This document shows, piece after piece, positions 39,891 to 46,607 of a stretch of DNA of 46,607 nucleotides. The DNA comes from JANLUX01 sp031366005. GTDB taxonomy: Bacteria > Bacteroidota > Bacteroidia > AKYH767-A > OLB10. Location of the stretch: the NCBI GenBank assembly GCA_031366005.1, contig JANLZB010000064.1, forward strand, positions 1 through 46,607, written 5' to 3'. Made by a program: the position numbers and the translations under genes. How positions within the stretch are numbered: position 1 is the first letter of the stretch; each line of letters starts with the position of its first letter. The notes beneath the pieces are model-generated. The model saw only the letters and a program-made list of their open reading frames with translations, was not told the DNA's origin and ran no database searches.

Positions 39891-42800
39891 TTATTCACTG
39901 ATAAATTTTAATGTTTTATAATTATCCTGGTACTTAATAGTTACAGCATACAATCCTTTACTCCATGATGCCACATTCATCAAAATAGAATTAAAACCTT
40001 TTTGCACTACAACATCTTCTTTGTTATAAACTATTTTTCCTTGTGCTTCGTTTACAACAACACTTATATTCCCTTTGGCAGGGACATTAATATTTATGTG
40101 CGCATCTGATGAAGCAGGATTTGGCGTAACGCTGATCAATGAAAATTCGCTGTTAAGATCTTTACAAAGCAGGTTGTTGGAACTATTCATGTCCTGCTGA
40201 TTATTAGGATTCAATGCTTCGATACATATATATGCAGGTGAATTATTACTCACTTCAATATTAGAAGCCAGTGTGTAAGTTCTGACATTAGCAGCCGGAA
40301 TACTTATAACCGGAAATTCGTGAATCACCGGAAACCCCTCAATAGTTGCTTTTATTTCTGTGTTTTGAATATCAATGTTTCCTGCATTCAACAAGGTGAC
40401 TATAACATTTAATAAATTCCCTTGTCTCTTATAAGTAATATTTATTACTGCTATATCAAGCATAGGGATTAATACATGATAAGGTTTTATTAATGTATCA
40501 GCGCAACCTTCAATATTTGTTGTGATAAGCGTAACATAATAAACACCGGTATCCTGGTAAGTATGCATTTCAACTGAATCGGTTCCGTTTAAACCATTAT
40601 CTCCAAAATTCCAAGCGTGACTAAAGCCATTTACTGTTTGACTGATAAATGAAGAAGCATTACCGGGAGAACCATAAGGAGGGTTTGCTGTAAACAATGG
40701 AATAGGTGGAGCGTAAATATTTATTGTCTGACTACTGGAATCTTTGCAACCTGCATCTGATGTCACCTGCAACTGAACATTATAATTACCGGCTGCGGTA
40801 ATTTGCAACGCGGGGTTTTGTTGTGATGAAACAGGAGTATTATTTACTGTCCAGTTCCAGTTTACGATGGAGCCGGAAGAAATACTGCTGCTATCATGCA
40901 GTATAACATCCTGATTAGTGCAATGATTCATGCTTGCAAAATCTGCTGATGGCTTTGGTTTTACAATCAAAGGAACAGAGTCAGTAGTAGTACAGGTTGT
41001 AGATAGATCTGTGATCGTTAGTATTACATTAAATGTATCAACACTGGCATACACATGCGGTGACGGAACAGGTGAGTGTGATGTTGTGGAATCACCAAAG
41101 TCCCAGGTTAAATTAATAAATGGTGTTACAGTAGATAAGGTATAACCAAATTGCGTTTGTGAACCAAAGCAGGTAGGAGTGAAATTAATTATAAACTGTG
41201 GTGATTGATAAACAATAATATTTTTTAATGCAGTATCCTTGCATCCATGGCTTGTAGTGGTAATAAGGTTTACACTGTATGAATTAGCATTAGCATAAAT
41301 ATGTGTTGGATTTTGAGAAGCATTTGATCCGCTGCTGTCTCCAAAATTCCAGCTCCAGGCAGTAATGCTGTCAGTTGCAACTAAGGTATGATCAGTGAAG
41401 GTAACAGCATTGCCTGAACATCCTGTACTATTGGTAAAACTTGCCTGAGGCAATTCATACACCTGAACTTGTCGCGAAAAAGTATCTACACATCCGGTGT
41501 TACTTGTTACCTGCAGCAACACATTGTATGTGCCGTATTGCGAATAGTTATGAGTGGTGTTTGGAGAAGAATTAAATGTACTGTCACCAAAGCTCCACTG
41601 CCAGCTCACAATTGCAGAACCTGATGGTGCTGTGGATAAATCATTGAATGGAGTGTTGTTGCCAAAACAAATATTAGCAGTACTGAAATTTGCCTGAGGA
41701 CTTGCAATCACAAATACAGTACGTGTAACTGTTGAATCGCACGAGGCAGGGGAATGTGCAGTTAATCGCACAGAAAATGTTCCGCTATTCTGAAAAATAT
41801 GTGTCGGGTTTTTACTGATTGAATCATAAGAGTTATCACCAAAATCCCAGTACCAGGCAGTGATGGTATCGCCTGTTGCAATAAAGGAACTATCGCTAAA
41901 CAGAATTGCATTTCCTGCACAGGCAGTATCAGGCAAAAAGCTGAACCAAGTCTGCGGTTTATTACCAATGTGAATTAATTGCAGTGATGAATCTGAACAT
42001 CCATTTGTGGATTGTGCAATTAATAAAACATTGTAATCAGCAACAGCAAGTGAATATGAATGTGAAGGATTTATCTGGTTGCTTGTATCACTGTCGCCAA
42101 AATTCCATTGATAAAATAAAGAGCTTGTATCAGGAATAGAAGTCTGGTTTGCAAACATTACTGTATCACCAATACAGGTATTAAAAATTGTAAATGATGT
42201 TAGCGGTGATGCCTGTATGTTGACAGCATTAATTGCTGTATCAGCACATCCTGTAGTTGAAGTTACAATTAATGATACATTATATAATCCTGCATTGGCA
42301 AAGGTGTGAACAGGAGATTGTAAAGTATCTGATTGCTGATCATCAAAATCCCAAAACCAGTTTGTGATATTGCCTGCAGTGTCAATTGAAGAATCATTAA
42401 ATTGAATACCATAGGTTGAACAAAGACTTCCAGTACTGAAAAACTGTGCAGCAGGATTTGAATACACTGTAAGCGTTTGTTTAACACTGTCAATACATCC
42501 TGCATTAGATATGGCGGTAAGAGTTACTGTGTTTGTATCAGTAGTTGAATAGATATGAATTGGATTAGCGGAAGTATCATTGCTGCCATCACCAAAATCC
42601 CAGTTCCAAGTTGCTACGTATCCAGAGGCAATAGTGGTTAAATTGGTGAACTGCGTAGCCCTGTTAATGCATGAAGGTGAAAACTGAAATGACGGAAGCG
42701 GAAATGGATTGATAAAAATACTATCAGCAAAAAGCGATACTCCACCATTATTTAACATCTCCAATTCGATGTGATGCCATCCGCCATCACCGTAAGTTAT

Positions 42801-43955
42801 AACAGGTGGCACACTGTCAGAGTTGAAAGCAGCAGGTTGAATATTGCATTGTTCAGGAAAAATAAATTGCTTAACAGTTGCATTACTGAATTCATTGGTT
42901 ACACCAATCCATGACGATCCGAATTTCTTAATTGTAAATCCACGACAGTCACCGGTAAAAGAACCAAACCCTCCTAACGAAACCCACGTTGGTGTATTAT
43001 TAGTGATGTCAACTCCATAATCAACTCTTAATAGTTCAGAACCAATGTTAACAAATGCATACCATTTGCCGTCATCATGTTTCACTTCTATTTCATACAC
43101 ACCGGGCAAACCAGGTATGGTATCATCAGTGATTAAAGGAGTAGGGTTGGATAATGAATTACCAAAATCTATCCTCGTAATTATATTGGTGGCAGCGTTT
43201 GCAACAAAACCATACCATTGATCACATGCTTTTACTGCGCTCACAGATTTTGCAACTCCATTGATGGAATGGGTAGTAACAGCAGGAGCAGCATTAAAAA
43301 TATCATTACCTAAATCCAGCACTGAAACGGAAGAAGGAGTGCTGCCACTGTTAGCCACCAATAAATAATATTGTCCGTTGTCCTGAACAAAATCCAGAGA
43401 GTATGGAGTATTCAGCACACCTCCTGTGTTAAGTACCGTAGCAACCGGATTCGGATTTGCTAAACTGTTTCCAAAATCAATCCGTTCAACATCATTGCCA
43501 CCACAGGCAAACACAAACCAGTTAGTATCTACATTTACTATTTTAAGATCTCTTATGTTGAATCCAGCTCCCGGAATACCGGTTAATAAATTATCAACTC
43601 CAGGATTTGACAATGAATTAAAGTACTGCACACGACCCGGAGCGTTGAGTCCTGAATTAGCTACAAAAACATAATAATCAGTTCCATCGAATGCAAGATC
43701 CATCCCCAGCGATTGACCAATGGCATTAGGGTATTGATGACTATAAGAACTAACAGGTACGTTTTGTAAATCACCGGCACAGAAATCCCAGTTATAAGTT
43801 GAGGTTCCTGAACTTATTGAAGTGTTGGTGATTGTGATTGGCAACCCCGGACACGCTGCCCCTGTCAATTGAAACTGTGGTGTGACAAGACATTGTGCAT
43901 TAATTTTAATAGCTGCTAATAAAAGAACTACAGTAATCAAACAGATATTTTTCAT
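39891..43955 (-). CDS. Large secreted PKD-repeat protein with beta-propeller-like head and T9SS tail
   Basis: 1354 residues from ATG 43955 (MKNICLITVVLLLAAIKINA, a signal peptide); an upstream ATG at 43997 would precede the signal. Residues about 50-400 contain repeated blades of the form DFGNSLSNPTPLITD/IDFGNSLANPNPVATV with WYGFVANAATN. Then about nine PKD domains follow, each with the W-x-F-G-D core (NWDFGDGSND, WYWDFGDNSYD, WSWNFGDSSGS, AWNFGDNGLNG). A CARDB-like segment (LDIAVINITYKRQGNLLNVI) and a T9SS type A tail (SVTPNPASSDAHININV...) end it. It is likely a surface adhesin or sheath protein. It is convergent with the glycan cluster (2-base gap) and divergent from rdgB (54-base gap). 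Confidence 0.93.
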   Translation of the reverse strand: MKNICLITVVLLLAAIKINAQCLVTPQFQLTGAACPGLPITITNTSISSGTSTYNWDFCAGDLQNVPVSSYSHQYPNAIGQSLGMDLAFDGTDYYVFVANSGLNAPGRVQYFNSLSNPGVDNLLTGIPGAGFNIRDLKIVNVDTNWFVFACGGNDVERIDFGNSLANPNPVATVLNTGGVLNTPYSLDFVQDNGQYYLLVANSGSTPSSVSVLDLGNDIFNAAPAVTTHSINGVAKSVSAVKACDQWYGFVANAATNIITRIDFGNSLSNPTPLITDDTIPGLPGVYEIEVKHDDGKWYAFVNIGSELLRVDYGVDITNNTPTWVSLGGFGSFTGDCRGFTIKKFGSSWIGVTNEFSNATVKQFIFPEQCNIQPAAFNSDSVPPVITYGDGGWHHIELEMLNNGGVSLFADSIFINPFPLPSFQFSPSCINRATQFTNLTTIASGYVATWNWDFGDGSNDTSANPIHIYSTTDTNTVTLTAISNAGCIDSVKQTLTVYSNPAAQFFSTGSLCSTYGIQFNDSSIDTAGNITNWFWDFDDQQSDTLQSPVHTFANAGLYNVSLIVTSTTGCADTAINAVNIQASPLTSFTIFNTCIGDTVMFANQTSIPDTSSLFYQWNFGDSDTSNQINPSHSYSLAVADYNVLLIAQSTNGCSDSSLQLIHIGNKPQTWFSFLPDTACAGNAILFSDSSFIATGDTITAWYWDFGDNSYDSISKNPTHIFQNSGTFSVRLTAHSPASCDSTVTRTVFVIASPQANFSTANICFGNNTPFNDLSTAPSGSAIVSWQWSFGDSTFNSSPNTTHNYSQYGTYNVLLQVTSNTGCVDTFSRQVQVYELPQASFTNSTGCSGNAVTFTDHTLVATDSITAWSWNFGDSSGSNASQNPTHIYANANSYSVNLITTTSHGCKDTALKNIIVYQSPQFIINFTPTCFGSQTQFGYTLSTVTPFINLTWDFGDSTTSHSPVPSPHVYASVDTFNVILTITDLSTTCTTTDSVPLIVKPKPSADFASMNHCTNQDVILHDSSSISSGSIVNWNWTVNNTPVSSQQNPALQITAAGNYNVQLQVTSDAGCKDSSSQTINIYAPPIPLFTANPPYGSPGNASSFISQTVNGFSHAWNFGDNGLNGTDSVEMHTYQDTGVYYVTLITTNIEGCADTLIKPYHVLIPMLDIAVINITYKRQGNLLNVIVTLLNAGNIDIQNTEIKATIEGFPVIHEFPVISIPAANVRTYTLASNIEVSNNSPAYICIEALNPNNQQDMNSSNNLLCKDLNSEFSLISVTPNPASSDAHININVPAKGNISVVVNEAQGKIVYNKEDVVVQKGFNSILMNVASWSKGLYAVTIKYQDNYKTLKFISE

Positions 43956-44009
43956 CTTTGAGCAACAATGGTTGATAACAAAAGTAATCATATTCATAAG
44001 GGAGATGTA

Positions 44010-44588
44010 ATGGATTTGGTATTTGCTTCTAACAATATTTATAAGTTGCAGGAGATACGTAAACTCACTCCTGAAGGTTACGTAATCCGCACATTAAATG
44101 ACATCGGATGCAGTGATGAATTACCCGAAACCGGAGACACAATTGAGGAAAATGCATTGCAAAAAGCGGGCTACGTATTTCAAAAGTTTAAAATAAATTG
44201 TTTTGCTGATGATAGCGGGTTAGAGATTGATGTACTGATTGGTGAACCCGGAGTACATTCAGCTTATTATGCGGGCCTGCCGCGAAATGATGACAAGAAT
44301 ATTCAATTAGTGTTACAAAAGATGAATGGAGTACAAAGCCGCACCGCCCTCTTTAAAACGGTGATTGCTTACGTTAATAATGGAGAGCATATTTTATTTG
44401 AAGGAATTTTGAAAGGCGCTATTGCTGATGCTCCACGCGGCACAAATGGTTTTGGTTATGATCCCATTTTTATTCCGGAAGGAAGTATTAAAACACTTGC
44501 TGAGTTTACTGCTGAAGAGAAGAATAAAATAAGTCACCGGGGAATAGCAGTAGTGAAGTTGGTGGAGTATTTGGAGTTTAAAGTTTAA
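44010..44588 (+). CDS. rdgB: XTP/dITP pyrophosphatase (RdgB/HAM1)
   Basis: 192 residues from ATG 44010 (MDLVFASNNIYKLQEIRKL), preceded by GGGAGAT as ribosome binding site; an in-frame ATG at 43968 would add a non-family head. The family residues are present: ASNNxxKxxE at the start, GDTIEENALQKAGYVFQKF, CFADDSGLEIDVL, GVHSAYYAG, and GTNGFGYDPIFIP with TLAEFTAEEKNKISHRG at the end. It removes non-canonical purine nucleotides (ITP, XTP) from the pool. It is divergent from the PKD protein, with only 54 bases for both promoters. Confidence 0.95.
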   Translation: MDLVFASNNIYKLQEIRKLTPEGYVIRTLNDIGCSDELPETGDTIEENALQKAGYVFQKFKINCFADDSGLEIDVLIGEPGVHSAYYAGLPRNDDKNIQLVLQKMNGVQSRTALFKTVIAYVNNGEHILFEGILKGAIADAPRGTNGFGYDPIFIPEGSIKTLAEFTAEEKNKISHRGIAVVKLVEYLEFKV

Positions 44589-44609
44589 ATTTAAATGTTT
44601 TAAATAGAA

Positions 44610-44642
44610 ACCCCTTTCAGGGTTTTAAACCCTGACAGGGGT
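44610..44642. repeat. 33-bp palindrome, ACCCC arms
   Basis: Begins ACCCCTTTCAGGG, has the core GTTTTAAAC and ends CCCTGACAGGGGT. It lies 22 bases after rdgB. Each half is itself a small hairpin (CCCTG-A-CAGGG). It shares length and core with the palindrome at 44820-44852. Confidence 0.85.
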
Positions 44643-44649
44643 AATTACA

Positions 44650-44758
44650 GAACACTAAAATCATTTTAACTTTCACTTTAAAATTATCGTTGTACACTAA
44701 TAACATTTTAGCCTTCACTTTAAAAATTATTTTGAAGGCTTTAGTAATCTTAGTGTTC
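44650..44758. repeat. Nested inverted and direct repeats
   Basis: GAACACTAA (44650-44658) pairs with TTAGTGTTC (44750-44758). Inside are two partly similar direct copies of a CACTAA...ACTTTAAAA segment and an inner inverted repeat GCCTTCA/TGAAGGC. It could fold as one branched hairpin; the function is unknown. Confidence 0.6.
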
Positions 44759-44819
44759 AGTTTATAAATATATTGAACGCTAAAAAGGTTTTGGGTATTG
44801 GTAAAATTCTGTTCGCGTC

Positions 44820-44852
44820 AACTTTGCCAAAGTTTAAAACTTTGGCAAAGTT
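44820..44852. repeat. 33-bp palindrome, AACTTTGCC arms
   Basis: Perfect palindrome: left half starts AACTTTGCCAAAG, core GTTTAAAAC, right half ends CTTTGGCAAAGTT. Each half folds on itself (CTTTG-C-CAAAG). It ends 50 bases before the next gene, and its right half contains a TTTG in the place of a -33 promoter element. Confidence 0.9.
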
Positions 44853-44873
44853 CTGGTGCATTCCCTACCTTCG
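44841..44873 (+). promoter_or_regulatory. Promoter of the T9SS repeat protein, overlapping a palindrome
   Basis: TTTG (44841-44844) within the palindrome, a 21-base spacer, and TACCTTCG (44866-44873), a near match to TAnnTTTG. The ATG is 29 bases further on. Confidence 0.4.
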
Positions 44874-44902
44874 TCTCTCATCTCATCTAAACCAACATTG
44901 GA

Positions 44903-46579
44903 ATGAATAGATTTTACGGGGGATTATTGGTTTTTATTTGCGTTCTGTTGACTCTTCAAAATTCAATAGCCCAACAACCTACAATCAGGCAATGGGATTA
45001 CAGGTTTGGAAGTGCGAGTGAGGAATTAGTAGAAGCGACTAAACAAACACTTGATTCAGGATTTATTTTAATTGGGACAACATATCCATGTTCAAATGGA
45101 GGTGATATTACTGACCCTTGCAGGGGAGCTTCTGATATATGGGTTGTCAAGACAGACAAAAACGGAATTAAGGAATGGGACAAAAGATATGGAGGCGGTG
45201 GCACTGATTATGCTCAGAATGGAATACAGTTGAACGATAGCGGATTTATTTTTACTGGTTTTTCCTATTCAAATATAAGTGGTGAAAAATCGCAGGATAA
45301 TTGGGATACCACCTTAACATCTCCGGATGCATGGGTGGTGAGGGTAGATGCTAATGGAAATAAGTTGTGGGATAGAAGATTTGGTGGTGTTAGCACTGAA
45401 GCACTATCTATAATTATAAAAACCGCTGATGGAAATTTTTTATTGGGAGGTACTTCTAATTCGGCACTTAGTGGAGATTTAACGCAAGGAACAAATGGTG
45501 GAGAAGACTTTTATGTGATTAAAATAGATATTAATGGAAATAAGTTATGGGATTATAATTATGGCGGAACTGGGCAAGAGCGTTTAACTAATATTTTGCA
45601 AACGAATGATGGCGGGTATATGATAAGTGGACTTTCCTATTCAAATGCCGGAGGAGATAAAACTGAAAATAACAGGGATACAACAATGTTCCCAAGTGCT
45701 GATTATTGGGTATTAAAATTAGATTCCATAGGTATAAAAGATTGGGATAAAACTTATGGTGGAAGTAACGATGATTATGGGCGATTTATAATCCCCTTTA
45801 ATGGTCATTATATCTTTGGAGGAATATCGAAATCGCAAATTAATGGAGATAAAACAATTGCCAATCATGATACTACCACAGGATTCTACGCAACCTTTGA
45901 TTTCTGGTTTGTGGAATTTGATTCTTTAGGTAATAAAACAGGAGAAAAACTCTTTGGTGGTAGCTCTCACGATGAGCTGATTAACATTGCGGTATTAAAT
46001 GACGGAAGTTTTTTGCTCTCCGGAGATTCTTACTCACCCGCCAGCTTTGAAAAATCTGAAAATAATTTTGGAGGTCCTGAAGAAACCTGGATAGTTAAAA
46101 CTGATTCAGCTTTTAATATAGAATGGGATAAAACAATCTTTACAGTTTCACCACAGCAAGATGATGAAAACGGAACAGGAATAATCACCTTTGAGGGCTG
46201 TTTGGTAGTCACTAATCAAACATGGGCAGGGATAGGTGGATATAAAACTCAATCGGGCTGGGGTTCTAATGACTATTGGATTGTGAAATTATGTGATTCT
46301 TCTGTCATCACCAACATTATTCAAACTCACAATTTAAACGTTGTTTCAATCTCCCCCAACCCCACCGCCTCCTCCTTCACCATCACCTCTCCCGATAGCT
46401 ATCGGGATCAACACCCAACTACTTTAACACTCTACGATATCACCGGCAGGACATTGTTGCAACAATCCTTTAACACAACAGCAACAATTGATATCAGTGA
46501 TCTAACCAACGGCATTTACATTGCTGAAATAAAAGACAAAGAAGGTAGTAGAGTAGCGGGCAAGGTGGTGAAGGAGTGA
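44903..46579 (+). CDS. Secreted repeat protein with T9SS tail
   Basis: 558 residues. A signal peptide (GGLLVFICVLLTLQNSIAQ) is followed by about six repeats of 60-75 residues. Each has the form GGS..D......T.DGG..L.G.S.S...GDK......D.W.VK.D..GN..WD; examples are WDKRYGGGGTDYAQN and WDYNYGGTGQERLTNI. The spacing and tryptophans suggest a beta-propeller. A T9SS type A tail starts near 478 (VVSISPNPTASSFTIT). The tail carries an unusual loop SPDSYRDQHP, encoded by an 18-bp palindrome. It is probably surface-exposed or released; the ligand is unknown. Confidence 0.9.
   Translation: MNRFYGGLLVFICVLLTLQNSIAQQPTIRQWDYRFGSASEELVEATKQTLDSGFILIGTTYPCSNGGDITDPCRGASDIWVVKTDKNGIKEWDKRYGGGGTDYAQNGIQLNDSGFIFTGFSYSNISGEKSQDNWDTTLTSPDAWVVRVDANGNKLWDRRFGGVSTEALSIIIKTADGNFLLGGTSNSALSGDLTQGTNGGEDFYVIKIDINGNKLWDYNYGGTGQERLTNILQTNDGGYMISGLSYSNAGGDKTENNRDTTMFPSADYWVLKLDSIGIKDWDKTYGGSNDDYGRFIIPFNGHYIFGGISKSQINGDKTIANHDTTTGFYATFDFWFVEFDSLGNKTGEKLFGGSSHDELINIAVLNDGSFLLSGDSYSPASFEKSENNFGGPEETWIVKTDSAFNIEWDKTIFTVSPQQDDENGTGIITFEGCLVVTNQTWAGIGGYKTQSGWGSNDYWIVKLCDSSVITNIIQTHNLNVVSISPNPTASSFTITSPDSYRDQHPTTLTLYDITGRTLLQQSFNTTATIDISDLTNGIYIAEIKDKEGSRVAGKVVKE
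46390..46407 (+). repeat. TCCCGATAGCTATCGGGA palindrome inside a coding region
   Basis: A perfect 18-bp palindrome within the T9SS tail of the repeat protein, read in frame as PDSYRD. The intergenic copy at 31971-31988 differs only at the central base pair. It extends the loop between two strands of the sorting domain without a frameshift. Confidence 0.85.
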
Positions 46580-46584
46580 AAATA

Positions 46585-46607
46585 GTTTACGGTTTACAGT
46601 TTACGGT
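46585..46607. repeat. GTTTAC heptamer repeat, cut by the window end
   Basis: Three GTTTAC(A/G) units begin 6 bases after the stop of the last gene and run out of the window. This is a third member of the family seen at 494-569 and 2216-2338, again directly behind a gene. Confidence 0.8.

Noticed and set aside
44589..44902. CRISPR-like array from the repeated palindromes after rdgB
   Set aside because: Repeats differ in sequence and spacing and there are no regular spacers or cas genes.
1..46607. tRNA, rRNA, prophage, restriction-modification or CRISPR-Cas loci
   Set aside because: No cloverleaf, rRNA core motif, phage structural gene, methylase motif other than TrmH, or cas gene was seen.

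Overview
The window looks like part of the chromosome of a low-GC member of the phylum Bacteroidota, probably of the Chitinophagales/Sphingobacteriales type. The evidence is four secreted proteins, plus one relic, ending in type IX secretion (T9SS) sorting tails. There is also a TamL-type outer-membrane lipoprotein, START-like and DUF6934 proteins typical of the phylum, and promoter boxes of the Bacteroidota form TAnnTTTG. No rRNA, tRNA, CRISPR array or prophage was seen.

Layout. 1-3462: the end of a START-like protein, a biotin-dependent acyl-CoA carboxylase carboxyltransferase subunit, and a receiver-histidine kinase. 3627-10310: tamL and trmH, separated by a four-helix-bundle (S23) gene inside inverted repeats. 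An accessory pocket follows: a DUF6934 gene with a small basic ORF, a complete IS256-family element with 8-bp target duplications, a 96-bp relic of trmH, and a lone LuxR-type DNA-binding domain. 10462-12087: a secreted protein that joins an S74 chaperone domain to a T9SS tail. 12149-17405 (minus strand): the operon-like run rsfS, ftsH, LUD protein, DUF2007, cdsA, interrupted by an opposite-strand PemK/MazF-like toxin-antitoxin pair. 17459-22527: birA, merR, an M23 peptidase and alaS. 22528-25196: a T9SS relic, a degenerate receiver and a LytS/LytTR pair. 25457-34237: an intradiol dioxygenase with a T9SS tail, an EEP nuclease, SixA-like phosphatase, GNAT, FabG, an M16 protease pair (one active, one lacking its zinc site) and a lipoprotein. 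34253-39888: a compact surface-glycan cluster of four glycosyltransferases plus an asparagine-synthetase-like enzyme that lacks the glutaminase cysteine. 39891-46579: a PKD-repeat adhesin-like T9SS protein, rdgB, a repeat-rich intergenic region and a further T9SS repeat protein.

The most striking theme is the density of small palindromic elements. They include GTTTAC heptamer hairpins, two REP-like families, 18-bp TCCCGATA palindromes, and two 33-bp palindromes with the same core but different arms. Several lie in frame inside genes: two in alaS, one in a T9SS protein and perhaps one in tamL. This resembles the in-gene palindromic elements known from Rickettsia. The S23 gene lies in nested inverted repeats, laid out like a 23S rRNA intervening sequence but sitting between protein genes.

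All calls come from reading the sequence and from knowledge of the families; no database search was run.
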